Origin: an uncultured Clostridia bacterium
GTDB lineage: Bacteria; Bacillota; Clostridia; Oscillospirales; Ruminococcaceae
DNA: 64,000 nucleotides
Direction of reading: 5' to 3'
Assembly (NCBI GenBank): GCA_945910815.1
Contig: CAMDZD010000007.1
Coordinates: 33,648-97,647 of the forward strand
Position numbers and translations under genes: made by a program. Shown one piece after another: positions 25,692 through 35,491 of this stretch; the first letter of the stretch is position 1; every line of letters begins with the position of its first letter. Below the pieces are notes generated by a model. It had not been told where the DNA came from. It ran no database searches and worked only from the letters and a program-made list of their open reading frames with translations.

Positions 25692-26468
25692 ATGGATTTT
25701 CTTATTGAAATAATAGTTACGTTTTTTGCGGGAATGGGAGCAGGTCTCGGAACTGGCTTTGCCGGAATGAGTGCAGCAGCTGTAATAAGTCCTATGCTGA
25801 TAACTTTTCTGGACGTAGAACCTTATACAGCAGTCGGAATAGCATTGTCATCAGATGTCCTTGCAAGTGCAGTATCGGCATATACTTACGGCAAAAACAA
25901 GAATCTTGATATTAAAAACGGTCTTATAATGATGTTCAACGTTCTTGTTTTTACGGTAATAGGAAGCTATGTTTCAAGTCTTGTACCGTCCGGAGCTATG
26001 GGCAATTTTTCAGTATTTATGACGTTTCTGCTTGGAATTAAATTCATAGTCAAGCCGGTTATGACTACAAAGGAATCAATGCAGACAGTATCGGCAAAAA
26101 AACGTATTATTCAGTCAGTAATATGCGGAATTGTCATAGGCTTTATATGCGGATTTGTAGGTGCAGGAGGCGGAATGATGATGCTTCTTTTGCTTACAAC
26201 AATACTCGGCTATGAGCTTAAAACGGCAGTCGGTACGAGTGTATTTATAATGACTTTTACCGCCCTGACAGGTGCAGTATCGCATTTTGCAATCGGAGAC
26301 AGTCCGGATTTGCTTATGCTTATATTATGCGTTGTATTTACGTTCATATGGGCAAGGGTAGCATCAGTATTTGCAAACAAGGCAAAGCCGGAAACGCTGA
26401 ACCGTGCAACAGGAATAGTACTTGTTGTACTTGGTATTGTAATAATGATTTTTTCTTTTCTGAAATAG
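25692..26468 (+). CDS. TauE/SafE family transporter
   Basis: 258 residues, nearly all membrane segments (about seven or eight). The repeated family motif appears twice: GAGLGTGFAGMSAA near residue 17 and GFICGFVGAGGGMMMLLLL near residue 155. The family exports sulfite, sulfonates or other organic anions; the substrate here is unknown. It stands alone between its promoter and a terminator and is divergent from the polyamine cluster. Confidence 0.87.
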   Translation: MDFLIEIIVTFFAGMGAGLGTGFAGMSAAAVISPMLITFLDVEPYTAVGIALSSDVLASAVSAYTYGKNKNLDIKNGLIMMFNVLVFTVIGSYVSSLVPSGAMGNFSVFMTFLLGIKFIVKPVMTTKESMQTVSAKKRIIQSVICGIVIGFICGFVGAGGGMMMLLLLTTILGYELKTAVGTSVFIMTFTALTGAVSHFAIGDSPDLLMLILCVVFTFIWARVASVFANKAKPETLNRATGIVLVVLGIVIMIFSFLK

Positions 26469-26477
26469 AAAAAACGG

Positions 26478-26511
26478 AATCCCCTGACTTAATCGGTCAG
26501 GGGATTTTCCT
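26478..26511. terminator. Terminator between convergent genes
   Basis: AATCCCCTGAC (26478-26488) and GTCAGGGGATT (26496-26506) form an 11-bp stem followed by TTTCCTTT on the plus strand and AAAAAC/TTTTTT-like ends on the other. Probably serves both the TauE gene and the vWA operon. Confidence 0.82.
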
Positions 26512-27669
26512 TTACTTCGGAATAAATCCTTTAAGACTTCTTTTCTTGAGTGCAAGTTCAAGGAGTTCGGGGAGACGTTCCGGAGGACACGCAAAGCAGG
26601 GAACATCAAATTCACTTATCTTGTCGGCAAGACGGCTGTCGAAACAGGGCTTGCCTTTGTCGGATATAGCAAGAAGTACAATTATATTGACTCCCGATTC
26701 CTTAAGCCCCTCAATTCTTTTTACAAGACTTGCCTCGTTTCCACCCTCGTATAAATCGGTAATCAGGAACATTGTAGTTTTTTCGGGTTCAGTTATAAGG
26801 GTTTCACAGTATGCAACTGATTTGTTTATATCAGTACCGCCTCCGAGCTGTATTCCGTAGAGAAGTTCAACAGGGTCACTGCAAAGCTCCGTGAGGTCAG
26901 TAACAGCAGTATCAAATGCGACTATATGGGTTTTAAGCGAGTTCATACTTGCAAGAATACAGCCCATAACTGATGAATATATTGCAGATTCTCCCATTGA
27001 ACCGCTTTGGTCAATATCAAGAATAACCGTTCTTGAACCTGATTTTGATGCACGTTCAAAGAAATAGAACTTTTCGGGAAGAATCATTTTAAGTTCGGGA
27101 TTGTAATTTTTAAGATTTCGCCTTACAGTGAGCTTGTAGTCAAGGGCAGGTGCGGAGGGTATGGGGGAATGTTCACGGCGGTTAAGTGCGGAAGTTACCG
27201 AACGTTTCAAATCGTCTGAAATTCTTCTGTTTATATCCTCAACGATTTTTGAAATATAAATTCTCGCATTGTCCTTAGCCTTTTTGGGAATCTGGTCTTT
27301 AAGCATAAGCAGAAGCGAAGCCGTTGAAATATCGGGTTCAAGACCGTCAAGCATTTCGGGTTCAAAGAGTAGCTGTTTTAATCCCTTACGCTGAATTGCA
27401 TCATTCTGAATGACTTTTATTTCCATAGGTGCAAAGAGCGAACGCAAATCGCCGAGCCACCTTGTAAGCTGTGGCGATGACATACCGTTTCCCGCACTCT
27501 TTCCCGACGGATTATTTTCCGTATTGTTTCCGTAAATCTGGGACAGTGCGGAATCCATAAGGAGTTCTTCAGCCGAAAGAGCAGGCATACTGCACATATT
27601 ATTCATAGTTTTTTCAGCATCACGCCCTAAAATCAGACGCCAGCGTTTTAAAATATCTTTGTTATCCAT
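26512..27669 (-). CDS. vWA-domain protein, partner of MoxR (YehP-like)
   Basis: About 385 residues from the ATG at 27669. The C-terminal vWA domain carries a MIDAS motif, DIDQSGSMGES, and FLITDLYEGG; the N-terminal half is helical. It follows MoxR and DUF5682 genes, an order like E. coli yehL-yehM-yehP. MoxR ATPases are thought to work with vWA proteins as metal-dependent chaperones or conformational switches. Last gene of the operon, ending at a terminator. An upstream in-frame extension would overlap the DUF5682 stop. Confidence 0.87.
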   Translation of the reverse strand: MDNKDILKRWRLILGRDAEKTMNNMCSMPALSAEELLMDSALSQIYGNNTENNPSGKSAGNGMSSPQLTRWLGDLRSLFAPMEIKVIQNDAIQRKGLKQLLFEPEMLDGLEPDISTASLLLMLKDQIPKKAKDNARIYISKIVEDINRRISDDLKRSVTSALNRREHSPIPSAPALDYKLTVRRNLKNYNPELKMILPEKFYFFERASKSGSRTVILDIDQSGSMGESAIYSSVMGCILASMNSLKTHIVAFDTAVTDLTELCSDPVELLYGIQLGGGTDINKSVAYCETLITEPEKTTMFLITDLYEGGNEASLVKRIEGLKESGVNIIVLLAISDKGKPCFDSRLADKISEFDVPCFACPPERLPELLELALKKRSLKGFIPK

Positions 27670-27670
27670 A

Positions 27671-29923
27671 TTATATATCACCAAAATCAAAGTCGTCCAA
27701 ATCGTCAACAGCCTGTTTTTCATCTTCCGAGAGTTCGGAATTTATAAACACAGAGGCATCTTCTCTTGAAATTCCGAGAACTTCCCCGATATTTTCAGCA
27801 ATTTCGGCTTTTTCGGAGGGTGAAAATTCGGAGAATGTACGTCTCAGGCATACGAGAACGGGTTTAAATTCCTCATCATCAAGTTCAGAAATAAATTCGC
27901 ACAGCTTTTCCCATACGCTCAGGCGGTTTATAAGAGTTCGTCTGTTTCTTTTTGCGAGTCCTTCGAACCACAAAGCACCTTCGGGAGCAGGAGTTCCGCC
28001 CGAAAGTCGTCTGCTTACGAGTTCCGAAAGCTTTTCGGGAGTAATTTTTCCGTGTTCCATAAGCAATGCACAGGTAAATCCCGATACAAGAGGATTTGCG
28101 GAATCACTGTCCGCAATATCGGAAAGTACTGATATAAGTCTTTCGGTTTCAAGAAAATCATGTGAAAGACAGGCATCGTTTACTTTTGAAACTGCTGAAA
28201 CAATTTCTTCCGAGGCTGAATTGTCGCATACTGATGCTGAATCGAGATTAAGGCAGAATCTTAAATATAACTGCTGTACAATCGGAATTATAGGTTCAGT
28301 ATCGATACGCCTTATATTTCCGAATCTTATTATACCCGAAAGAGTTCCGATAGTATCGCCGGTATCCTTTACCGATGAACAGCCGACAGCAAGTTTCTGA
28401 ACTGCTGAAACGGCACTTTTTACTGTATCAGAAAGACCGCAGAGAAAGACTTCCGAAAGTATAACGGCAGTCTCGGCGAGATTTTCAGAGCCTGCAAGCT
28501 GTGTACTTAATTTGAATTGCGATGCCTGTTCAATAGTATCACCGTTGAGTGATGCCTCAACGATTTCGATTTCAGTTTCGGGAGTCCATTGCAGTCTCCA
28601 TAATTCTGCCCATGTAGCGTTTTCCTGATACCTCTGGAGCTGTTCCGCAAAATGTATTCCGAGTATTCTTAATCTGTGCAGAAAGAATGAACGGTTCAGA
28701 CCTAAGAAAGCTGATTTTTCGGATTTTACACGTATATTCTCACGCAAATCGAGTTCAAGCTCCTCGCCTTTTGCGGAACGGAAACGCTCAAGTTTTAAAT
28801 CCTTAAGCTGACGCATAAAATCTTCCTGAACTGATGTGCATACAGTACCGTCGGGGAGGATTCCTATTTTAGTACCGATTTCGACATCGGCACAGGCTTC
28901 TGAAATTTCCGCAAATGAACCGTTTCCGAGACATGTTACAGCGGAATCCCTCAAATCGTTGAAATTTGCAGTTTTTCCGCCACGCATAAGTGCAAGGGTT
29001 TCCGAGAGTCTTAAAGCCTCGATTACCTGTGCGGAAGATGCCTGAAATCCATGTTCTCGCTGATATTCAGCAATTCTTGTAAGATATTCAGCAGAGCTGT
29101 CTTTCAAAGTATTTTTAATGCGGTTTCGCCAGAGAATTTCATAATATGCAGGTGCTTTACTGCCTGCACCGTATCCCGAACGTGAAGAAAGTCTGTAATA
29201 AGAATACGGCATAAGAGTAGACTTGCATTCCGTTTCGGGTAATTTTTTTGTAAGTTTTTCGTCATCTTTGCTGAACGGAATATTTTTAATTCCCATAGTA
29301 TGAAAAGCACCGGTAATTACAGCGATTTTATCTGTATTGAACTGCTTTTCCGATTCGCTGATAATTTTACGCATAAAGGCTTCACGGAGCTTGTTATGGT
29401 TATCCGAATCATCGGAATTTTCACGGATTGACTTTCCGTATTCTTCCGAAGCTTTTATAAAATCGTCGTAGTTTTCACACTGTTCAAAAGTATATTCCCA
29501 GAATGAATCGTTATCCATACCAGAAATTTTTTCCATACGTTCGTAAACGGAAACTTTTCTTTCGGGAACTTCTTCCGTACCGCTTATATTTTCATCTTCC
29601 TTAACCATCTGGGCAAGAATGCATGATGAGGGCAAATCGCAGAATCTTACAGGAATATTATTTTCGATTGCCCATAGCATAGCTCTGTATTCGGGGGAAA
29701 AATCAGCAAAAGGCCATAATACCGTTTTAACAGGCGGATTTACAGTATATGCGAGAACTGCACATGGCATAACTGCAAACGGATTGCAGAGAGGTTCGAT
29801 AAGATTATTCAAATCGGAAGGGCCTTCTATAAGAACACATTCAGGCTTGATACGGTTAAGAAATTCGGTTACATAAAAAGCACACGCAGGCGAAAAATGA
29901 CGTATTCCGAAATATTCAGCCAT
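27671..29923 (-). CDS. DUF5682 family protein (YehM-like)
   Basis: 750 residues. The N-terminus FGIRHFSPACAFYVTEFL and the following VLIEGPSDLNNLI are typical of DUF5682 proteins; the rest is mainly helical without a catalytic motif that I can name. It starts with a one-base overlap to the MoxR gene and ends one base before the vWA gene. The function is unknown; in related clusters it is always linked with MoxR and vWA. Confidence 0.83.
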   Translation of the reverse strand: MAEYFGIRHFSPACAFYVTEFLNRIKPECVLIEGPSDLNNLIEPLCNPFAVMPCAVLAYTVNPPVKTVLWPFADFSPEYRAMLWAIENNIPVRFCDLPSSCILAQMVKEDENISGTEEVPERKVSVYERMEKISGMDNDSFWEYTFEQCENYDDFIKASEEYGKSIRENSDDSDNHNKLREAFMRKIISESEKQFNTDKIAVITGAFHTMGIKNIPFSKDDEKLTKKLPETECKSTLMPYSYYRLSSRSGYGAGSKAPAYYEILWRNRIKNTLKDSSAEYLTRIAEYQREHGFQASSAQVIEALRLSETLALMRGGKTANFNDLRDSAVTCLGNGSFAEISEACADVEIGTKIGILPDGTVCTSVQEDFMRQLKDLKLERFRSAKGEELELDLRENIRVKSEKSAFLGLNRSFFLHRLRILGIHFAEQLQRYQENATWAELWRLQWTPETEIEIVEASLNGDTIEQASQFKLSTQLAGSENLAETAVILSEVFLCGLSDTVKSAVSAVQKLAVGCSSVKDTGDTIGTLSGIIRFGNIRRIDTEPIIPIVQQLYLRFCLNLDSASVCDNSASEEIVSAVSKVNDACLSHDFLETERLISVLSDIADSDSANPLVSGFTCALLMEHGKITPEKLSELVSRRLSGGTPAPEGALWFEGLAKRNRRTLINRLSVWEKLCEFISELDDEEFKPVLVCLRRTFSEFSPSEKAEIAENIGEVLGISREDASVFINSELSEDEKQAVDDLDDFDFGDI

Positions 29924-31008
29924 TATGCGTTACGCTCCTTACACTCTGAATAAAGTTTTGAATATTCCTTGCCCTTTTTACGCATAACGTTTTCGAGATA
30001 TTCAGTCCATACTGCTTTATCCTTTGATTCATCTTTTACGATAGCACCCTGTAATGCGGAGGCGAGTTCATAATCGGTAACGTTACCGTTTCCGAAGCTT
30101 CCGGCAAGAGCCATACTGTTTACAAGGAGTGAAATAGCTTCCGCAGAGGAAAGAACTCCCGAAGTGCTTTTCAGTTTTACTTTTCCGTCAAGAGTCTGAC
30201 CGTCACGCAGTTCACGGAATATAGTAACAACACGCTCGATTGCAGATATATCGGGCAGTTTTGAATTGAGCTTGAAACTGTCAGCCATCTGTGCGACACG
30301 TGTTTTGACAATATCAATTTCGGTATCCATATCGGACGGAGCGGGAAGTACAACGATATTGAAACGTCTTTTCAGAGCTGATGACATTTCATTAACGCCC
30401 TTGTCACGAGTGTTTGCAGTAGCTATTACTGAAAATCCCTTTCTTGCGGAAACTTCCTCGGAGAGTTCGGGGATAGATATACGCTTTTCGGAAAGTATCG
30501 AAATGAGTGCGTCCTGAACTTCGCTTGCACATCTTGAAATTTCCTCAATTCTCGCAATAGTACCTGTTTCCATAGCATTGTATACAGGACTTTTGACAAG
30601 TGATTCAAATGAAGGGCCTTTTGCAAGGAGCATTGCATAGTTCCACGAATAGCGAATCTGTTCTTCAGTAGTTCCGGCAGTACCCTGAATTACTCTTGAG
30701 GAATTGCCGTTTATAGCAGCGGTAAGATGTTCCGAAAGCCACGATTTAGCTGTACCGGGTTCGCCTATAAGGAGCAATGCACGGTCAGTAACAAGAGTAG
30801 CAATACAGATTTCAACGATTTTTTTATCACCCATATATTTCGGAGTGATATTTACTTTTCCCGATTTACCGCCCATAATGTAGGTAAGAACGGATTTCGG
30901 GGACATCTGCCAGCCGTCAGGAACCGGATTTGTTTCGTTTTCGATAAGAGCATCAATTTCGTTTTTATAGAGGAGTTCGGCGGGGAGTCTTAACATTTCA
31001 TTGGACAT
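29923..31008 (-). CDS. MoxR-family AAA+ ATPase (YehL-like)
   Basis: 361 residues. Walker A is GEPGTAKSWLSE (about 82-93), Walker B-like ARIEEISRCASEVQDAL, sensor 1 IATANTRDKG, and an arginine-finger region LKRRFNIVVLP. The ATPase would act with the vWA protein encoded two genes on. It is preceded by the HEAT-like gene with a 2-nt gap. Confidence 0.92.
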   Translation of the reverse strand: MSNEMLRLPAELLYKNEIDALIENETNPVPDGWQMSPKSVLTYIMGGKSGKVNITPKYMGDKKIVEICIATLVTDRALLLIGEPGTAKSWLSEHLTAAINGNSSRVIQGTAGTTEEQIRYSWNYAMLLAKGPSFESLVKSPVYNAMETGTIARIEEISRCASEVQDALISILSEKRISIPELSEEVSARKGFSVIATANTRDKGVNEMSSALKRRFNIVVLPAPSDMDTEIDIVKTRVAQMADSFKLNSKLPDISAIERVVTIFRELRDGQTLDGKVKLKSTSGVLSSAEAISLLVNSMALAGSFGNGNVTDYELASALQGAIVKDESKDKAVWTEYLENVMRKKGKEYSKLYSECKERNA

Positions 31009-31010
31009 AA

Positions 31011-32999
31011 TTAATTATTTCCTTTCGCACTGTATTTTTTAATATATTCTTTAATCAGGTTGAGTTCATTTTTAGCAACAAGAGGATATTTGCTGTTCTT
31101 TAAGTAATAGGACACTGTTTTTTCAATTCTGATAAGTTCATCAAGCTTGTCATCATCGGAAAGAGGAAAGCTGTCAAAATCTTCTATGCGTGCGTGTACA
31201 ACGTAATATGAACCACGTTGATTTTCGTGAAAATTTTTAAACATATATGAAAGATAATCATAAAATATATCTCTGTATTTTTCGGGCGGTTCGTTTCTGA
31301 ACATCTTTCCTATAAGTATAATTGCAAATGACGAGGGGCATTTATGAACGGTATCAAAAACAAATTCGCAGGTATATTTTCTGATTATTTCAGAATCATC
31401 GGGGGAGCAGTTTTCGTTTTCGATAAGATTATATAAAAGCCGTGTAATTTTTTCGCAATGTTCGGAATTTTCTTCCTGTACAGTCGTTTTCTTTTTTCCG
31501 ACACTTTCAAGTAGTCTGAGAGCCTTTTCAGTGAAACTGTTTTCCATAAAGGATTTATCCGTAAGGAATTTCAGAATACTTTCGGGCATTTTTTCAAATA
31601 CGGGAACGGCATTTTCTCTTGAATCGGTTCTGTTTATGCTAACGTTGATATAGTATTTTCTTTCAGACCTTGAATACCAGATATTTCCCAGTATATCTGT
31701 AATTTTATTACGCTGTTCGTAAGTAATATCTTCAAGGAAATCAAAAGCAGTATCGGGATTTTCAAGAAGTCTTATAAAAAATTCCGAAGAAAAAAAGGCT
31801 TTTTTGTCATATTCATAGAGATTTGTTGCAAGCTCTCTGAATTTCGGTTCATCGGGGTGATTAATTACGTTGTTTACAGCTATACGATTAAAAAGCAAAG
31901 TCAGTGTATCAGTATTATAGTAAGCAAATTTTTTGGACTCTTTTGAGAAATCTATAAGTCTGAGAATAAAATCCGGAACATCGGTTTTATTTGCAAGCAT
32001 GTCAGCAGACGTAAGAAGAAGTATGCTTAATTTATTTGATTCTATGCTTTTCTTCGGAAAGCTTTCAATTTTTTCCATAAGCTCATATATATATTTTTTT
32101 GCAAATTCCGAGCATATTTTACTTTCTGAAAGGGATATGTATTCCATATTGGTTTTAGCAAATTTTTCGGGATTTTTAGTCATTTTTTCCCATATTGGTT
32201 CAGCTTCGGGAGGACTTATGACCGCAAGTGCATAAATTGAAGCGTTTTTAACCTTTCCTTTCTGAGTGCGGTAGAGTTCAAGAAGTGTATCGGTATTTTC
32301 GGGGCAGTATGCAAGAGCCTTTATTGCGTTTTCTCTTATACTCGGGGAAATTTCCTCATTGAGAGCAAGTTCAAGATACCAGTCATTTTCATCGGCACCG
32401 CATATATCGGATATATATTTTACTATATTTCCGTTGGCTTTGGGATTAGATAAGTCAAGGGAATTTTTAAGAGCCGGAACAATGCTTTTTCCGTAGCTTC
32501 TGCAAACGGTATATGCAAATTCTCCGAAATATTCGCTGTTAGTACCCTCTTTTAATTTTTTAAGGAAAAGCGAAAGAAATCGGGGGTCATATATAAACTG
32601 CAACTGTTTTCCGTTAAGAGTCCGGAGATTTGTATATTTACTCGGATTTGAAAGCATTTCTGTTATATTATGATATTCCGAATAATACATATTAAGCGGT
32701 TTTATATCCGTATTGTTTTCGTAAGGCAGTGTTTCATCTGAAACATTGAAAGTTCCCTGAGTAACGGCAAGAGCGTCCGCAAGAGCTATGCAGTCGGCAA
32801 GAAGTGATGAAACGTTATCGGATTCAAAAAGCTTTCCGCACATCATATAAAGCTTTCCGAAAGCCTTGTTTGCGTTTGCGAGTTCCTGAAAATTTTCAAC
32901 GGCACGTTTAAGCCTGAAATCTTCATTCACGGCTGAACACCCTGCCGATGCAGTACAGTAAAGACGATTTCGCAGTTCATAGAACGGTTTTATATCCAT
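31011..32999 (-). CDS. HEAT-like helical repeat protein in the MoxR cluster
   Basis: About 662 residues from ATG 32999; a TTG 12 nt upstream is also open but AAAGGA fits the ATG. Residues of about 190-290 look like HEAT/ARM helices (SPSIRENAIKALAYCPEN, VKNASIYALAVISPPEAEPIW). No catalytic motif was seen. Probably a scaffold in the SWIM-MoxR-DUF5682-vWA complex; this is inferred from operon position. Confidence 0.7.
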   Translation of the reverse strand: MDIKPFYELRNRLYCTASAGCSAVNEDFRLKRAVENFQELANANKAFGKLYMMCGKLFESDNVSSLLADCIALADALAVTQGTFNVSDETLPYENNTDIKPLNMYYSEYHNITEMLSNPSKYTNLRTLNGKQLQFIYDPRFLSLFLKKLKEGTNSEYFGEFAYTVCRSYGKSIVPALKNSLDLSNPKANGNIVKYISDICGADENDWYLELALNEEISPSIRENAIKALAYCPENTDTLLELYRTQKGKVKNASIYALAVISPPEAEPIWEKMTKNPEKFAKTNMEYISLSESKICSEFAKKYIYELMEKIESFPKKSIESNKLSILLLTSADMLANKTDVPDFILRLIDFSKESKKFAYYNTDTLTLLFNRIAVNNVINHPDEPKFRELATNLYEYDKKAFFSSEFFIRLLENPDTAFDFLEDITYEQRNKITDILGNIWYSRSERKYYINVSINRTDSRENAVPVFEKMPESILKFLTDKSFMENSFTEKALRLLESVGKKKTTVQEENSEHCEKITRLLYNLIENENCSPDDSEIIRKYTCEFVFDTVHKCPSSFAIILIGKMFRNEPPEKYRDIFYDYLSYMFKNFHENQRGSYYVVHARIEDFDSFPLSDDDKLDELIRIEKTVSYYLKNSKYPLVAKNELNLIKEYIKKYSAKGNN

Positions 33000-33024
33000 T
33001 AAAAAAATCAATCCTTTCTTTAAA

Positions 33025-34461
33025 TTAGTAAAGCCTTATAATGCCATTCTGATGTATTACGGCAAGCGGACAGAGATAAATTCTGCGTTCATCGGGATTA
33101 TAGAAAAGCTCACCGAACATTGATGCATTTTTTAGATATTCGCTGTTAAGGACGGATACAGTATTGCAGGTATCGGTATAGTTTTCATTGGGAGCAAGCT
33201 TAATTGATTCAGAACCGTATTTCAGAACGCTTTTTTTATCTGATACCGAATATTCAACGGCATCAAACGGAAGAAGTACGGCAACATTATTTGCGGAAAG
33301 AGTATTTTTAAGTTCATTTTTAGCCTTTTTGACTGCATCACTAATAGATTTTTCAGCTTTTGAAATTATAGTCCTGTATATATAGGGAGTCGGTTCGGAA
33401 ATTTCGGCACTTTCCCAGCGTATACGGTTATTTATATTTGCGGGATAGCGGTAGAGTTCCTTTATTTTATGTATGCCGAATGCGGAATTTTCCTCTTTTA
33501 TATATCCCATTGCACGCAGAGGACGGATATTTTTTGTCTTGAAAATTTCGCCCGTATCAATATCAATCCAGTATGCAAAATCAATTTCAGCTTTATGGAT
33601 TTCATCGAAAAGTACAGCAAACGAAAGCTGAATAATTTCGGCATTTTCCTTGTAAAGACCTATTTCTTTCAGCTGGGTTAATTTCCATACACCGCCCATA
33701 GCCTCATATAATATATTATCTTCCGGAAGAACTTCACCGCTTTCAAGCTTTGAATTTATGTATTCACGGCTTTTCTTAATGGTAGATGAAAGTTTTACAC
33801 AAAGGCTGACAATTTCATTTATCTGGCTGTCATCGGGATTTGCGGAGAGCTTTTGTGCGGAGCTTATAATTTTATACATAATAGCCTGCGGTTCGGGGAG
33901 ATAATAGTCGCCGAGCTGTTTTGCAAGGTTGTTATACTGTGTTGCCGAAGTTGAATTTATAGACGATACACCTCTTTCAAGAATATCCTTCACGAAATTT
34001 TCGGCAAGGTCAAGACCCTCAAGCTGTTTTTTAAGCTTTTTCTTGGCAGTAGATAAAGCTGATTTCTTTTTCTTTTCAGCTTTTTCGGGAGTATCCTGCT
34101 GAGGATTTTTTTTCGCTTCAAGCTTTGAACGTTTTCTTGCGATATCCTCCGGAACTTCTTCAACGCTGAAATCCTTTCCGGCAAGCCATTCAAACATAAT
34201 AGCAAGACAGTGCTTGCAGGGGAACTGTCTGCTCGGACAGGAACATCTGAAAACAGGGGAATCTCCGGAAAAATCTGCTGATGAATAATAGGGATTTTTA
34301 CCGCTTCCCTTACATTCACCGAAAATAAGTGTTTTGTCCTCGGAACAGGCAAGCTTTATAAAACCGCCGGTGCGTGAAATTTTTTTAGCATTTGATACTG
34401 CTGAAGTATTCGGAGCAACTGAATTGATAAAATCCTCTGTAATAATATCTGCTGTGGGCAT
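33025..34461 (-). CDS. SWIM zinc-finger protein (YehQ-like)
   Basis: About 478 residues from ATG 34461. The SWIM motif is visible at about residues 70-90 as FRCSCPSRQFPCKHCLAI (CxC...CxH). A Lys-rich linker with EKAEKKKKSALSTAKKK follows. SWIM fingers bind nucleic acid or protein partners. First gene after the internal promoter at 34512-34540; it heads the five-gene set. The same TTG-plus-ATG start arrangement occurs as in the next gene. Confidence 0.87.
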   Translation of the reverse strand: MPTADIITEDFINSVAPNTSAVSNAKKISRTGGFIKLACSEDKTLIFGECKGSGKNPYYSSADFSGDSPVFRCSCPSRQFPCKHCLAIMFEWLAGKDFSVEEVPEDIARKRSKLEAKKNPQQDTPEKAEKKKKSALSTAKKKLKKQLEGLDLAENFVKDILERGVSSINSTSATQYNNLAKQLGDYYLPEPQAIMYKIISSAQKLSANPDDSQINEIVSLCVKLSSTIKKSREYINSKLESGEVLPEDNILYEAMGGVWKLTQLKEIGLYKENAEIIQLSFAVLFDEIHKAEIDFAYWIDIDTGEIFKTKNIRPLRAMGYIKEENSAFGIHKIKELYRYPANINNRIRWESAEISEPTPYIYRTIISKAEKSISDAVKKAKNELKNTLSANNVAVLLPFDAVEYSVSDKKSVLKYGSESIKLAPNENYTDTCNTVSVLNSEYLKNASMFGELFYNPDERRIYLCPLAVIHQNGIIRLY

Positions 34462-34511
34462 TAAAAAAATCATTCCTTTCACTGAAAATAAAAAACTGTT
34501 GTTCTTATATA

Positions 34512-34540
34512 ATTATATCATAAAAATTTCCTGCCGTCAA
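34512..34540 (-). promoter_or_regulatory. Internal promoter for the SWIM-MoxR gene set
   Basis: On the minus strand TTGACG (34535-34540), 17-bp spacer, TATAAT (34512-34517). The -35 box overlaps the stop of the second WYL gene, so the effector genes can be expressed apart from the regulators. Confidence 0.7.
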
Positions 34541-35490
34541 TGGTTTTTTGTAAAAAAATCACATTGTTTTTCAATCCGTTCACGTGCGAGATTCCGGAAA
34601 TATTCGGGAGATTTTATTTCGAGAACACTTCCGAATGACAAAAGACGTATTAAAAGCTCAGTTTCATCGGATTTGCTGTACCATATTTCAGCAGTACACT
34701 TTCCGGATTCCTCGTTAAATTCGGTAACTTTTTCATATCCAGCAAATTCGAGCATAAAACGTTCAACGCCGTTCCTTTCTGAAGAAACTTCAACGCATAC
34801 GGAGTCACAGCAATCCGAATCCTCAGGAACAGCTTTTTCAAAAAATTTTCCGGTATCTTTTATATCGGTAATGCGTGATATATTTATAACAAAATTTTCT
34901 TTTATAATTCCCTTTGAAACTACTGCGGAAAGTACTCTGAATTTATCATTTTTCGGGGAATATTCAAGCTTAAGCGGTAAAAATTTATGAGTAATATTAT
35001 TTTTTCGGGACGATGTAAAGGATATTTCAAGAATTTTCTTTTCAGAAACGGCATTTTTTATAATTCTGAAAAATCTTATATAATCCGGATTTGTAAAATC
35101 ATCGCCGTCTGAAAACCTGTCAAAGAACAGAAAATTTTTCGTACTGAAAAGAGGCTTTACATCTTTAAGCGATTCCGAAAGGCGGGATATTATGTCATCA
35201 TCTATAAAAAGCCTTGCCCTTTTATCCGAAATAACTGCTTTAATCCATCTTTTCTGTATTGCTGTGAGAGGCATAGAAGGAATATTTTTCAGTCTTGAAT
35301 TATATATTCCGTTGTTTTCTGAAACAAGTTTCCATTCATCGCATATTCTTGGCATAATATACAGTGAGGATTCAGAAAAAGCCTTTTCGTTTATTATTTT
35401 TATCATATCTTTTTTTGAAAGATTCCGGCACGAAAGAATTTTTGATACTGCATTGTAGTATGCACTGTATATTTCAGAAAAAAGCTCCAT
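34537..35490 (-). CDS. WYL-domain regulator
   Basis: 317 residues. A WYL-like beta-rich core is seen at about 150-215 (KILEISFTSSRKN, HKFLPLKLEYSPKNDKFRVLS) and a WCX-like C-terminal part ends in FRNLARERIEKQ. The N-terminal half lacks an obvious HTH. WYL proteins bind nucleic acid or nucleotide ligands and often regulate conflict genes. It starts 1 nt after the stop of the other WYL gene. Confidence 0.8.
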   Translation of the reverse strand: MELFSEIYSAYYNAVSKILSCRNLSKKDMIKIINEKAFSESSLYIMPRICDEWKLVSENNGIYNSRLKNIPSMPLTAIQKRWIKAVISDKRARLFIDDDIISRLSESLKDVKPLFSTKNFLFFDRFSDGDDFTNPDYIRFFRIIKNAVSEKKILEISFTSSRKNNITHKFLPLKLEYSPKNDKFRVLSAVVSKGIIKENFVINISRITDIKDTGKFFEKAVPEDSDCCDSVCVEVSSERNGVERFMLEFAGYEKVTEFNEESGKCTAEIWYSKSDETELLIRLLSFGSVLEIKSPEYFRNLARERIEKQCDFFTKNH

Positions 35491-35491
35491 A

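Noticed and set aside
26327..26860. 177-codon plus-strand frame after the TauE gene
   Set aside because: It crosses the terminator and is antisense to the vWA gene; composition is not protein-like.
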